A stretch of 50,045 nucleotides of DNA from contig JAIQFB010000011.1 of assembly GCA_020073485.1 (NCBI GenBank), forward strand, positions 1 to 50,045, written 5' to 3'. Below are positions 38,701-47,014 of the stretch, in pieces; the stretch's first letter is position 1; every line of letters begins with the position of its first letter. Below the pieces are notes generated by a model that was given only the letters and a program-made list of their open reading frames with translations, made no database searches and was not told the origin of the DNA. This stretch comes from Terriglobia bacterium. Lineage in GTDB: Bacteria; Acidobacteriota; Terriglobia; Acidiferrales; UBA7541. Position numbers and translations under genes: made by a program.

Positions 38701-38869
38701 CAACTTCCTGCGTATCCGAATCCTCAGCGCGGGACACGGCGGAAGCTTCCGCACCCTGGGAATGGGAACCGGATGCAGGACCGGAGCTTTGCGCGTGAAT
38801 CTGGAACACACCGGAGGGGCACAACAATCCTGAAAGGAGAAAAGCACAAAGGAAACGACGAGGCCGCAT
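35711..38869 (-). CDS. large secreted protein of unknown function (1052 aa)
   Basis: From the ATG at 38869 (GGAGG nine bases upstream) the protein has 1052 residues. Residues 1-26 (RRFLCAFLLSGLLCPSGVF) are a signal peptide. No other membrane segment and no repeats are evident; the chain is mixed alpha-helical, with a Ser/Ala-rich stretch near residue 35. I recognise no domain. Features include YGDQ-free acidic patches, several 'LPYFSTKVPVLF'-like strand blocks, and an aromatic-rich stretch (NYAYYEPPGAQMLHHNPLFV) near residue 700. It is probably soluble and periplasmic or outside the cell. Its length, good ribosome binding site and normal codon use argue that it is real. No operon partner within 240 bases on either side. 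Confidence 0.8.
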   Translation of the reverse strand: MRPRRFLCAFLLSGLLCPSGVFQIHAQSSGPASGSHSQGAEASAVSRAEDSDTQEVAAIPGPLRSFMRMAAISQKVSPEEVLPLLARNVVANGYQDKRPTEYLILVNWYLDQARELQALAGTGGEIRVSNCEEAKPLLAILGYRLRQPCGPDAAVETSNANRAFLTIDSGFPLADLEETLRGGKPFVLPYFSTKVPVLFKPGEWLLTEKNANRGVLDSILRDPQLARLYWALSNMDSETSNLLWQSLGPKKLIVSAPVLDFFGSQISVRGGRVLVPGGAAAESGWRELVSANPKSPAEFVGKLLLKDDGWLTAYYDALSRADATQQAYFTEPGRLKRFYEAFRGQDISPNPTRHSFRPDQGLFLLVSRLQLDAGGQPHLPGNLALWKDVMKRKSDSKLLRDWGRRAGGWNNPEQVIEGMFGVSRLSFSAGPLQTFLALTEIDRGRSPEQLLSAQTDHLLADKFQRFGDQYPIFSEFHALNDLSVTRFFAVAESLDQIPDLLQRTDALGTFQANVGLWQILARQGEIPDDSLNDSWQKIVNPFASVRTPTQIFVAGKTALAELLRASTGRTSLSQDQLLALLAGPNQTTKEGQQLRSEMASRMRQAMDDQRLVSLDTLLALGDGLNQMAKGKDVGGSLLSLAAELREFEMPKPLFTTRERTELASGLYSNRHTVLQMRTDLTKVIKAPGSPAELTEAQGLLAPFFRDTLVGVNYAYYEPPGAQMLHHNPLFVRSHDFSGGEYSGEVAGAEQQTWRSPRLFGQGWTASGGAHLIGSLADLPYVLAKVEEDFIVPQNVQSLIWEDLVPGFMASAVVPRWWSVSRTEMHAVALYQRTGEEILTSAAQDEALRQKALNVLSARMFPQTLEHVDSALRSGHPEDALALTTPGETFYLAKEFRIHDPADKALRGLAGKELDDLITRYPIETSWDRLSDDFGVPHPALAQNNSRELMSLKPIPAFLGYSSRLLAESWDSNNLYWARLADELGYSPMMLNQLVPQLTKRMVEQTFASHLEDWPAVLRAMRETGEEFRQGKIAGLPKSNPASRLLEGIAPPF

Positions 38870-39112
38870 TTCCGTGAACCTCCAACAGCGATATGAGGCG
38901 CCATATCGCCAAGTCCTAGGCAGGGGCCAAGGAAATGTACATGAGAAATGCCGCGCGGGCAACTAAATCGGAATTGGCCGGTATGAGTTCGGAGAAGAAG
39001 TACCAGGTAGGGGCACGGCATAGCCGTGCCCGGTCAACAGAAACCCCAACTAAGGTTGAGTACAATAACTGAATCCATGAATGATTTTCGGCTCGTTCGC
39101 TACGGATCTAGG

Positions 39113-40303
39113 CTAGCGCACATGCTTGTCGAGCCAGCTCAAGAAGTACCTGGCGATGGCGTCGCTGTTTTTGTCCATCATCATCTGGTGGTCGTTGCCG
39201 GTCAGGCCGACATCTTCCATCTTCACGAACTCGGTCTTCACTCCCGCCTGATTGAGCCATTTGGCGATGCAGGAATCGAACACGCGGTGATAGCTGGCCT
39301 CGCCGGAAACGTCCAGAACGGGAATGTCCTTGAGGTTGACCAACTTGTGCGCGGGTTCTTTTTGCAGGTAGCACGGGACCACATCGGGGCCTTCGGATTT
39401 TTCCTCGAGCACGGGCTGCAATTCGGCGGGATCGCTCACCGGCGGATCGTAATGTAGCGGAAGCGAGGTCACGCCCCAGCTGAGATTCGGGTTCTGGTTA
39501 TACGCAAGCTTCGCGATGTTGACGCCGTGGATCGGGGGGCCGGCCGGTTCGGCGGTGATGATGGCTTTTACAAGTTTCGGGCGCGCATCCGCGACCTGCC
39601 AGCCGAACTCGCCGCCCTGCGAGTGCGTGAGCAGGATGACCGGCGTGCCGATCATGTCCAGCAGCGCAACGTGCGCGTCCAGATTCAGTTGCGCCTGCTT
39701 GCCGCCCGCCAAAAATTGCACTTGCGTCTTTGCGAAATTATCGAAGATGGGATCGCCCATCTTCCCCTTCTTCGGGCCGTCGCCGGGCCACTGTGTGAAT
39801 TTCTTGGCGTTCGGCCAATCCCCTTGCGCGCCGATGTCGGTGAACACCTGCTCCAGATTGGGAGACGTGCGAATCGTCAGTGGCCCGTCCACTTCCGGAA
39901 CGTACGCCGAACGCCCGCGCGCAGGATAATCCACCATGTAAATGGTGTAACCCGCTTTCAGAAAAAGATACGCCCAGCCCGCGCGGCCGTCGGGAGTCTG
40001 CAGCCAGTCCGTGCCGGTCTGCCCGGCGCCGTGGAAAATCACGATCGGATAGGGATGGCGAATTTTTTTCGGAACCATCACCTCCACGTATTCGGCGCCG
40101 TCCATCACTTCCTTGCCCGGCGCGCCCACGTATTTTCCGCCCGCATAAAAGAAGCCCGTGCGAGCCACATCCTCGGTGGAAAATGTGGGGATCGACGCGG
40201 GGGGAAGACCCTTGGAATTATTTTGAGCCCCTGCGCCCAACGAAGCTTCTAAAAGAAGAGCGACCAGCACGGCCAGCCGAACAATCGAAGATTTCGATTT
40301 CAT
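39113..40303 (-). CDS. secreted alpha/beta hydrolase (esterase-like)
   Basis: A 396-residue protein with a signal peptide (1-25, ending GAGAQ). Typical alpha/beta-hydrolase parts: the oxyanion region YPIVIFHGAGQTGTDW, strand-4 region YTIYMVDYPARGRSAY, and the nucleophile in THSQGGEFGW. A late acid/histidine region is seen in VGLTGNDHQMMMDKNS. The layout recalls the bacterial esterase 713 group, which acts on small esters; substrate unknown. GGGAG lies eight bases before the ATG. Downstream (upstream in sequence) it is followed by the large secreted orphan on the same strand. Confidence 0.86.
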   Translation of the reverse strand: MKSKSSIVRLAVLVALLLEASLGAGAQNNSKGLPPASIPTFSTEDVARTGFFYAGGKYVGAPGKEVMDGAEYVEVMVPKKIRHPYPIVIFHGAGQTGTDWLQTPDGRAGWAYLFLKAGYTIYMVDYPARGRSAYVPEVDGPLTIRTSPNLEQVFTDIGAQGDWPNAKKFTQWPGDGPKKGKMGDPIFDNFAKTQVQFLAGGKQAQLNLDAHVALLDMIGTPVILLTHSQGGEFGWQVADARPKLVKAIITAEPAGPPIHGVNIAKLAYNQNPNLSWGVTSLPLHYDPPVSDPAELQPVLEEKSEGPDVVPCYLQKEPAHKLVNLKDIPVLDVSGEASYHRVFDSCIAKWLNQAGVKTEFVKMEDVGLTGNDHQMMMDKNSDAIARYFLSWLDKHVR

Positions 40304-40336
40304 GAAATCATCTCCCAGGTTTTTGTAACACGGGAA

Positions 40337-40350
40337 TCCGCCGCGGCGGA
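40337..40350. repeat. palindrome TCCGCCGCGGCGGA, copy 3
   Basis: Shortened form of the palindrome at 9894-9915 and 27097-27116, between the esterase and the NHL gene. Confidence 0.7.
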
Positions 40351-40434
40351 ACGAGGCGGACGCCCCAGCTGAAAAAAGAGCCGGGCTGGCCGCTGCAAAT
40401 CACGGCCCGCCCGGCCTGTTCTGCTTTTTCGCGG

Positions 40435-41778
40435 CTACTTCCAGACCGTCTTCACGGGCTTGGCAAGCAGGAATTCGGGATTGGCTCCGGGTCTCGGTGT
40501 GAACTTCTGGATGCGGCCGGAGTCCACTTCCGCGACGTACAGATTGCCATCGGTATCCACGCTCACACCGTGCACGCCCCAGAGGAAGCCCGGATAGGGA
40601 CCCATGCTTCCCCAGGTGTACAGCAAATGGCCCTGCAGATCGTACTCGACCATCTTGTTGGTGGTGCGATCGAAGGTCCAGATGGTGTTTCCGGATCCGA
40701 TGTAGAGCAAATGGAGACTGGAAGGCTCGGTATTGATCTTCCATTCATAGAGGTACTTGCCGTTTTCGTCGAACACCTGGATGCGGTGATTGTTGCGGTC
40801 GTTGACGAAAACGTGGCGGGACTTCAGGTCAACGGCGATCCCGTGCACGTTGCTGAAATAGCCGGGACGCGTCTCGACGGGCTCATTACCGCCACGGCGC
40901 GGGCCGCCCTTGGTGCCCCACTGCATCAGGAATTTTCCGTTCTTGTCGAATTTGGCGACGCGCGTTCCGGTGTAGCCGTCGGAGACGAAGAAGGTGCCAT
41001 CGGGCAGCCAATCGAGATACGTCGGGCGGTTGAAGTGATTGCCATCTTCGCCGGGAATTTCCGGCGTTCCGATCGTCTGCAGGAGCTTCTCTCCGTCGTG
41101 CGTGAATTTGTAAATGACGTCCATGTTATCGTCCACGACCCAGACGTTCTTATCGGGATCGTAGGGGCTGATGTAGACCGAGTGGGGCCGGCGGAACAGC
41201 TTGTCCCACTGTTTCCAGGTCTCGAGGATGTTTCCGGCGCCGTCGTATACGACAAGGCAGTTCTCCCACTTGGCGTCGCGATCCAACTCGCGGTATGGAG
41301 GACCCTTGATGCCCAGGTCCGGGGACTTTCCTTCCCAGGAAGTCAGCCATTCGCGCGTATCTTCATCGGTGCCGCCGGTCCCGGGCAGCGAGGCCACGGT
41401 GGCGTCGCGCCAGAAGCCTGCGACCGGATAGCTGATGCTGGGTCCGGCCTCAGGCAGCAGCATAGCCTTGGGCGGCGCCATCTTCGGCAATTCGCCGCGA
41501 TATAGCGCATAGATGCGATTGGGGCTTTCGGCAAAGACGCTTTCGCCCGCGCCGTAGGTCCACTTTTCATTTCCAGGCAGAGTACTGACGTCCTTCGGCC
41601 AGTTCTTCACCACGTCGTATGCGCCGGTCAGATCCTGCCCGCCCTCGAGTCCCGGGACGGCGGCAAATCCGGTTCCAGGCTTCGATTGACCCTGCACGGG
41701 CGACAACCTGCCGGAAATTCGGACGCCGACGGTCACGCCGATGACTAACATCAAAATCATCAACCCAACTTTCTTCAT
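40435..41778 (-). CDS. secreted NHL-repeat beta-propeller protein
   Basis: A 447-residue protein from the ATG at 41778 (GGAGG six bases upstream). Residues 1-32 form a signal or anchor. From about 180 onward six NHL-type blades can be seen: NRPTYLDWLPDGTFFVSDGY, NVHGIAVDLKSRHVFVNDRN and GVHGVSVDTDGNLYVAEVDS are three of them, each with the VxDxxNxRI-type turn. NHL propellers bind proteins, glycans or small ligands, and one subgroup is the peptidylglycine lyase type. No catalytic residues could be assigned here. Divergent from the hydrolase at 42106. Confidence 0.85.
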   Translation of the reverse strand: MKKVGLMILMLVIGVTVGVRISGRLSPVQGQSKPGTGFAAVPGLEGGQDLTGAYDVVKNWPKDVSTLPGNEKWTYGAGESVFAESPNRIYALYRGELPKMAPPKAMLLPEAGPSISYPVAGFWRDATVASLPGTGGTDEDTREWLTSWEGKSPDLGIKGPPYRELDRDAKWENCLVVYDGAGNILETWKQWDKLFRRPHSVYISPYDPDKNVWVVDDNMDVIYKFTHDGEKLLQTIGTPEIPGEDGNHFNRPTYLDWLPDGTFFVSDGYTGTRVAKFDKNGKFLMQWGTKGGPRRGGNEPVETRPGYFSNVHGIAVDLKSRHVFVNDRNNHRIQVFDENGKYLYEWKINTEPSSLHLLYIGSGNTIWTFDRTTNKMVEYDLQGHLLYTWGSMGPYPGFLWGVHGVSVDTDGNLYVAEVDSGRIQKFTPRPGANPEFLLAKPVKTVWK

Positions 41779-42105
41779 GGTATCCCTCCGAAAAACTTCC
41801 CCTCTGAATCGGCGATCCACCCGGAACTTTGCGTTTGTCCCCCATGGAATTCCATACGGCGTGTTTGGGCCGTGGAATTCCCTGCCGATTTATTGCGCCA
41901 TTGGCGTGTCAGGGGAAAGCTCGCGGGATCGAGACTATAAGGGGTCCCTGCAAATGGCAAGACGTTTGTGAAGCAATCCTGCGATGCGTGGTCATGAACA
42001 AGCGCGATAGAATCGAGAATTTTCGGTTTTCAATTTGTTTCTCTGGTGTAGACTTCCAGCTGTTATTTCCCCGTCAGGATTTTGCAGACGATTCGAGGAG
42101 GCTCC
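41779..42105. other. 327-base divergent intergenic region
   Basis: Lies between two divergent secreted-protein genes. It ends in GAGGAGG four bases before the hydrolase ATG. A GGAATTCC... word pair around 41850-41885 (GGAATTCCATACGG, GTGGAATTCCCTG) is a weak direct repeat. No convincing promoter pair is seen. Confidence 0.45.
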
Positions 42106-43137
42106 ATGCGCAAGCTGATTCTGTTTGCCGCATTCGCGGCGCTGCTCGCCGCGCGCGCGACGTTCGCCCAGCAGTCCTCCGGCAACGCCAGCATCGACCC
42201 GGAACACATCTACCTGAAGGAACCGGTCAAGAACCCGGTGACCTCCGTCATGGAGCCGGTCAAGGGTTCCAACATCCCGGTGCAAATTATTTACGTGGAA
42301 ACCGCGGACGGGTTGTACGCCCCCATCGGCCTGCGAAAACCGCCGGGCAACGGCCCCTTCCCCATCATTCTGTTTGCGCACATGAACGGCGGCATGGGTG
42401 TGCGCTGGATCCGCGAATGGACGCAGAACGGTAGCTGGACGCAGGAACAATTCCTGAAGGCCGGATACGCAGTGGCTTGGATGAGATACCGCGCAGAAGT
42501 GAACAACAGCTACGGCACGCGCCTGGTGGAAAAACAGCGGGAAGGGCGTCAATTGTTCAACCGCGGCCCGCTGGAATACGAAGATGCCATCTCCATCATC
42601 AAGTACGTGAAGACGCTACCGTTCGTCGATCCGGACCGCGTGGGCTACGTCGGGTTAAGCCACGGCGGCGAAATGCTGATGAAAATCACCAGCGAATACG
42701 ACGGCCTTCGGGCGGGCATCGCCAGCGAGCCCGCTTCCGGCGAGTTTCTGGCGCGAAAATCCCCGCCGCGCAAGCCGGGCGAGGCGGCCCCCCCGGAAAC
42801 TTTTCCCGTGAATACGGAAGAAATGCAGAAGAAGTCGACCGAAGAAGTCCTCACGCAGATCGATATGAGTGTGGCCATGGAGCGGATCGCATCGATCAAA
42901 ACGCCTATCCGCGTGCAGGGCCGCGACCGCGATCATAATCAGGCCATCTTCCGCGCCAACTACGAACTGCTTCGCCAGGCCGGGAAGCAAGTCGAGTGGA
43001 GATCCTACGACCACGACGAGCACGGATTTATCTTTGTGCGGCGAAACAAGGACGGCGCCTACGCACCCGACCCAATCCAGTTCCAGGTGGTGAAGGATTC
43101 GATCGAGTACTTTGACGGGTTCATGAAGAAGAAGTAA
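42106..43137 (+). CDS. secreted alpha/beta hydrolase (dienelactone hydrolase / prolyl-oligopeptidase-like)
   Basis: A 343-residue protein from the ATG at 42106 (GAGGAGG, four bases). Signal peptide residues 1-21. The fold is clear: oxyanion region PFPIILFAHMNGGMGVRWIR, nucleophile in YVGLSHGGEMLMKI, aspartate region IKTPIRVQGRDRDHN, and the catalytic histidine in YDHDEHGFIFV. It resembles secreted S9/dienelactone-type hydrolases; substrate unknown. It lies divergent from the NHL propeller and near a second secreted hydrolase, so the three may share a role in external degradation, which is inference. Confidence 0.88.
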   Translation: MRKLILFAAFAALLAARATFAQQSSGNASIDPEHIYLKEPVKNPVTSVMEPVKGSNIPVQIIYVETADGLYAPIGLRKPPGNGPFPIILFAHMNGGMGVRWIREWTQNGSWTQEQFLKAGYAVAWMRYRAEVNNSYGTRLVEKQREGRQLFNRGPLEYEDAISIIKYVKTLPFVDPDRVGYVGLSHGGEMLMKITSEYDGLRAGIASEPASGEFLARKSPPRKPGEAAPPETFPVNTEEMQKKSTEEVLTQIDMSVAMERIASIKTPIRVQGRDRDHNQAIFRANYELLRQAGKQVEWRSYDHDEHGFIFVRRNKDGAYAPDPIQFQVVKDSIEYFDGFMKKK

Positions 43138-43219
43138 CCAATACTGTGTGTAAATTGGCGAGAAGCAGGGTTATTGTCCTCCGTTTGGGGGAAAGCCTTT
43201 GCGGGGAAGGAGGCCACAC

Positions 43220-43342
43220 ATGGGTCAGTTACGAGGCAGCATATTGCTGAGCACGCTTGTACTTCTAAGCGGGTTGGCCGTAGTGATTCTTATGAGTTGG
43301 GTGCTGATTAGCGGCAACGGGTGGCGTTTGGAATTTTGGTGA
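43220..43342 (+). CDS. 40-residue single-TM microprotein
   Basis: A short frame with a strong ribosome binding site (AAGGAGG, six bases before the ATG). The product MGQLRGSILLSTLVLLSGLA... has one hydrophobic segment (residues 9-31) and a short polar C-terminus ending RLEFW. It is too short for most gene callers. It follows the hydrolase by 82 bases on the same strand. The function is unknown; the good ribosome binding site and clean membrane segment support it. Confidence 0.6.
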   Translation: MGQLRGSILLSTLVLLSGLAVVILMSWVLISGNGWRLEFW

Positions 43343-43944
43343 GGCATTCAGCGGATTGGCAATGCACAAGTTTTCTTCAGGCAGTGGAAATCGCAGGGGC
43401 ATTCCTTTGGCATAAATTCTTCATGTGGCAGGTAGTCCTGGCTGAAAAGAACGGATTTCAAATGTGGCTTATGCCCTAAGTCAAAAAAGGAGCAGCGGCC
43501 AGTGGCGGGCGCTGTCCGACCGGGATGGCCGGTGCGTCGAAAGTCGGGGTACTGCTCTAACGGCTTCGCCTCTCTGACCGCTACTCCCGGAATTGAATGG
43601 CGCCATTTGAATCCGCGAAGGATTTGCATCCTTCAGGACCGTTTCAGTATCGACGGCCCCTTTTCCTGGCGTCCATCCATCTTCCGCTTTTCTTTTACGT
43701 CGGCCCTCAGCCAAAAGCAGTGACCAGGGTCACGCATCGATGTGACTCCTGACACCCCTGTGAAATCCCAACCACCTGACGAACACGGATTTTATCTCCA
43801 ACCGGAAAAAGGAGGGCGTTTGCGCGCCGAATTCAATGCAACTGGAGGTCGCAAAGGAATTCATCAAGGGACTCACGAAAAAGAAGCGCCCACCGAGGAC
43901 TGGGTGCCCGGAGCCAAGTAAAAGCAAAGTTATTTCGGAATTGT
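43343..43944. other. 602-base gap with small hairpins
   Basis: Between the microprotein and tRNA-Leu. It contains a hairpin GAAGGAT/ATCCTTC (about 43616-43634) and GTGACCAGGGTCAC near 43721-43734. Short open frames on both strands have no ribosome binding site and no recognisable family, so I do not call them. Confidence 0.5.
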
Positions 43945-44029
43945 TGGTGCGGAAGGGGGGATTCGAACCCCCACGCCTTACGGCGCCACCCCCTCAAGAT
44001 GGTGCGTCTGCCAGTTCCGCCACTTCCGC
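43945..44029 (-). tRNA. tRNA-Leu (GAG)
   Basis: Minus-strand cloverleaf: acceptor arms GCGGAAG/CTTCCGC with a genomic ACCA end, anticodon stem CCATC/GGTGG with loop TTGAGGG giving anticodon GAG (reads CUC/CUU leucine codons), a long class II variable arm with stem CGCC/GGCG, and T arm GGGGG TTCGAAT CCCCC. The long variable arm and 85-base length fit tRNA-Leu. Confidence 0.97.
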
Positions 44030-44095
44030 GAGAGGTGATGAAGAAACGATTTGCCTGCGGCCGGAATGGAGCAGCCGCAGTTAATTCTGAAAAAC

Positions 44096-44581
44096 TTATT
44101 TCGATGGCGCCGGAGCAGGCGACGCAGGCGCTGCAGGGGCCTGAGCCGGTGCCGCGGGAGCTGAAGCCGGAGCTGACGGAGCGGCCGGAACCTGAGCCGC
44201 CGGCGCAGCCGGGGCCGGGGGCGCCGGAGTCTTCGACGTCTTCGAGAATTGCTGCAGCACGGAGCTTCCGCTGGACGCCACAACCGTATTCTGGTGCATG
44301 GTCATGGCCATGGACGTGAGCATGAACATGATGGCGCACCACGTGGTGGCCTTGGAAAGAAACGTGGCCGCGCCGCGCGGGCCAAAGGCCGTCTGGCTCC
44401 CAGCTCCGCCGAACGCTCCCGCCAAATCAGCCGCCTCGCCGCTCTGCAGCATGATCACGATGATCAAAAGGCCGCAAATCAGCACGTGCAGCGTGACCAG
44501 CACAAAATAAATCTTCCAGCCCAAAAACAGCAGGCCCGCTCCCACTGCCAGCGATATCGCCCATTTCACTTCTTTTGGCAT
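44096..44581 (-). CDS. secG: protein-export membrane protein SecG
   Basis: A 161-residue SecG. The core has two or three membrane segments (about 8-25, 28-46 and 78-95) with the family signature VIMLQSGEAADLAGAFGGAG and FGPRGAATFLSKAT. SecG assists the SecYEG channel during SecA-driven export. The C-terminal 55-60 residues are an Ala/Pro-rich low-complexity tail (APAAPAAQVPAAPSAPASAP), longer than in most SecG. GGTAGGA lies upstream of the ATG. tpiA is 15 bases upstream on the same strand, a common pairing, and tRNA-Leu follows. Confidence 0.95.
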   Translation of the reverse strand: MPKEVKWAISLAVGAGLLFLGWKIYFVLVTLHVLICGLLIIVIMLQSGEAADLAGAFGGAGSQTAFGPRGAATFLSKATTWCAIMFMLTSMAMTMHQNTVVASSGSSVLQQFSKTSKTPAPPAPAAPAAQVPAAPSAPASAPAAPAQAPAAPASPAPAPSK

Positions 44582-44596
44582 TGCCGTTCCTACCCT

Positions 44597-45346
44597 TCAG
44601 AAATTCACGATCGAGGCAAAAGCCTCGGCATTCAGACTGGCGCCGCCGACCAGCGCTCCGTCGATTTCCATTTGCGCCATCAATCCCTTGCAATTGTCGG
44701 GTTTGACGCTGCCGCCGTAGAGGATTCTGAGTCCGGCAGCCCGCTCGGGAGCAAAACCCGCCGCAGCCTGCTGCCGCAAAAACAGGTGCGCATCGGCCGC
44801 CATTTCCGGCGTTGCCGTGCGGCCCGTGCCAATCGCCCAGACCGGCTCGTAAGCAAGGATGATACGCGAGAACTCGGCACCGGTCAACGCGGCGGTGCCG
44901 CCGCGGAATTGGCGTTCCAGGACTTCCTCGGTCCTGCGGCCTTCGCGCTCGGCCAGGGTTTCGCCCACGCACAAAATGGGAGTCAGCCCCGCCGCCAGCG
45001 CCGCTTTGACTTTCTTGTTGGCGCTCTCGTCGGTTTCGCCGAAGAACTGGCGCCGCTCGGAGTGCGCAATGATCACCGCACGGCACCCCGCCTCGACCAG
45101 CATGCCGGGGGAAATTTCGCCGGTGAAGGCGCCTTCGGCCTCCCAATACATGTCTTGCGCGGCGATTGATATCGCGGTGCCTTTAGCGGCTTCCACGGCC
45201 GCAGCAAGCGCCGTAAACGGCGGGGCGACGATGATGTCGCAGTGCGTCGAGGCCGCCACGAGGGGGGCCAGCGCCGCGAAATACGCGCGGGTTTCCGCCT
45301 GGGTCTTGAACATTTTCCAGTTCCCTGCGATTACGGGTCGTCGCAT
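44597..45346 (-). CDS. tpiA: triosephosphate isomerase
   Basis: Interconverts dihydroxyacetone phosphate and glyceraldehyde 3-phosphate. 249 residues, the usual length. Active-site residues: Asn9 and Lys11 in GNWKMFK, His95 in IAHSERR, Glu167 in AYEPVWAIGTG. The phosphate-gripping GGSV near the C-terminus is present (LYGGSVKPDN). AGAGG lies four bases before the ATG. It is followed by secG 15 bases on and preceded by pgk on the same strand, with a repeat in the gap. Confidence 0.98.
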   Translation of the reverse strand: MRRPVIAGNWKMFKTQAETRAYFAALAPLVAASTHCDIIVAPPFTALAAAVEAAKGTAISIAAQDMYWEAEGAFTGEISPGMLVEAGCRAVIIAHSERRQFFGETDESANKKVKAALAAGLTPILCVGETLAEREGRRTEEVLERQFRGGTAALTGAEFSRIILAYEPVWAIGTGRTATPEMAADAHLFLRQQAAAGFAPERAAGLRILYGGSVKPDNCKGLMAQMEIDGALVGGASLNAEAFASIVNF

Positions 45347-45417
45347 CGCGCCTCTTTCTCTTGCTGCTTCAGGACGCTTGTCTTAGGCCTGCGCACCAGA
45401 ACCAAGCCTCAGATCCT

Positions 45418-45559
45418 TAACACAGAGTTCACCGAAGACCACAGAGAGATCGGAATTGCAGTTCTAATTTTCCAAGAGTTTCAGTGAGTGGTCCAATCCC
45501 GCGTCCTGCCGAACTTCCTCTCTGCTCTTCTCTGTGCCCCGCTGTGTTCTCCATGTTAA
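45418..45559. repeat. CACAGAG inverted repeat between pgk and tpiA
   Basis: Left arm 45418-45448 (TTAACACAGAGTTCACCG and on, through ACCACAGAGAG) is mirrored by a right arm at about 45517-45559 whose complement reads TTAACATGGAGAACACAG and on through CACAGAGAAGAG. Arms are imperfect. It looks like a small palindromic element of about 140 bases; no coding frame spans it. Confidence 0.6.
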
Positions 45560-45590
45560 AGCTTTTCCTTTTGCTTTTCCTTGCTCCGAC

Positions 45591-46790
45591 CTAACTCTTG
45601 TCCGTCAGCGCCTCGACGCCCGGCAGTTTCCGGCCGCCCAAAAATTCCAGCGAAGCGCCGCCGCCGGTGGAAATGTGCGAAACCTTGTCGGCGAGGCCCA
45701 CCGCATGAATCGCGGCGACGGAATCTCCTCCGCCCACAATGGACGTTGCCCCCTTGGCCGTGGCCGCGGCCACCGCGCGCGCGATTTCCAGCGTGCCCTT
45801 AGCAAATGCCGGCATCTCGAACACGCCCATCGGACCGTTCCATACGATAGTTTTGGCCCGCGACAACTCATTGCTGAACTTGGCGACCGTCTCCGGCCCG
45901 ATATCGAGCCCCATCCACCCGTCGGGCGTCGCGCTGACGCTGGTGACTTGCGTTTTCGTGTCCGCCTTGAATTCCGCGCCCAGGACATGATCGCTCGGCA
46001 ACAGCAGCCGAAAATTCCGCTGTTTCGCCTCGGCGATCAGTTTTCGCGCCAGGTCCAGCTTGTCGACCTCCACCAGCGAATTGCCGATGGGCAGCCCCTG
46101 CGATTTCAAAAACGTGTAGGCCATGCCGCCGCCAATCAGCATGGAGTCGGCGACACGCATCAGGTTCTCGACCACTTCGATTTTGTCGGAAACTTTCGCG
46201 CCGCCCAGCACGGCCACGAACGGCCGCTCGGGATTCGAGAGCGCCTTGCCGAGATAGGCGAGCTCGCGCTCCATCAACAATCCGGCCGCCGCCTGCTTCA
46301 CAAATCGGGTGATCCCCACGACCGAGGCATGCGCGCGGTGGGCCGACCCGAATGCGTCGCACACGAAAATGCCGTCGCAGAGCGCCGCGAGTTGCCGCGA
46401 GAAATTTTCGTCGTTGGTTTCTTCCTCGGCGTGATAGCGGACGTTTTCAAGCAGGAGCACGCCGCCATTGGCGAGCGCTCGGCTTTTCGCTTCGGCATCG
46501 GCGCCCACGCAATCGGAAGCGAATTCCACCGGTGCGCCGAGAAGTTCCGCGAGCTTCGCGGCCACGGGCTTCAGCGTGTATTTTGGATCAGGTTTGCCTT
46601 TGGGCCGCCCCAGGTGCGAAGCCAGTACCAGGCGCGCGCCATGCGTCCGGGCAAAAGCGAGCGTCGGCAGGGTCTCTCGGATGCGCGTGTCGTCGGTGAC
46701 GCGCCCGTCTTCCAGAGGCACATTGAAATCCACACGGATGAATACGCGTTTGCCGGAAAGTTCCAGGTCGCGAATGGATAGTTTGTTCAT
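45591..46790 (-). CDS. pgk: phosphoglycerate kinase
   Basis: Transfers phosphate between 1,3-bisphosphoglycerate and ADP. 399 residues. Signatures: [19 protein letters not shown] at the N-terminus, the substrate-binding [15 protein letters not shown], the hinge block [15 protein letters not shown], and the nucleotide-binding [17 protein letters not shown] near the C-terminus. No good ribosome binding site precedes the ATG (46790). It sits between gap and tpiA on the same strand, so lower glycolysis genes are clustered in the order gap-pgk-tpiA. Confidence 0.98.
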   Translation of the reverse strand: MNKLSIRDLELSGKRVFIRVDFNVPLEDGRVTDDTRIRETLPTLAFARTHGARLVLASHLGRPKGKPDPKYTLKPVAAKLAELLGAPVEFASDCVGADAEAKSRALANGGVLLLENVRYHAEEETNDENFSRQLAALCDGIFVCDAFGSAHRAHASVVGITRFVKQAAAGLLMERELAYLGKALSNPERPFVAVLGGAKVSDKIEVVENLMRVADSMLIGGGMAYTFLKSQGLPIGNSLVEVDKLDLARKLIAEAKQRNFRLLLPSDHVLGAEFKADTKTQVTSVSATPDGWMGLDIGPETVAKFSNELSRAKTIVWNGPMGVFEMPAFAKGTLEIARAVAAATAKGATSIVGGGDSVAAIHAVGLADKVSHISTGGGASLEFLGGRKLPGVEALTDKS

Positions 46791-46860
46791 GGAGTTATTT
46801 ATGGGGCCACAAGAGAATTGGAAATTGAGTCATCCACTCGGCAATGCCGGAGATTACGTC

Positions 46861-47010
46861 AGAGGCTAAAGCCCCTCTCTTCGGCATTGTGAATGTCGCG
46901 GCTCAAGCCGCGACCGACAAATCACGAACTACAAATCACCCGCCCTCGGCGGGAATCACCAGTCACGAGTCAGTAGGCACTAGCCACCGGTCACTGGTCA
47001 CCAGCCACCG
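46861..47010. repeat. repeat-rich gap between gap and pgk
   Basis: It holds AGAGGCTAAAGCCCCTCT-type and GCGGCTCAAGCCGC hairpins (about 46861-46915), then a degenerate tandem stretch rich in TCACTGGTCACC/TCACGAGTCA words (about 46940-47010). The last is a low-complexity array of roughly 7-11-base units. Confidence 0.65.
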
Positions 47011-47014
47011 ATCC

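Noticed and set aside
43348-43714. Two overlapping minus-strand frames of 77 and 93 residues
   Set aside because: No ribosome binding site, no recognised family, and the frames cross small hairpins; unlikely to be genes.
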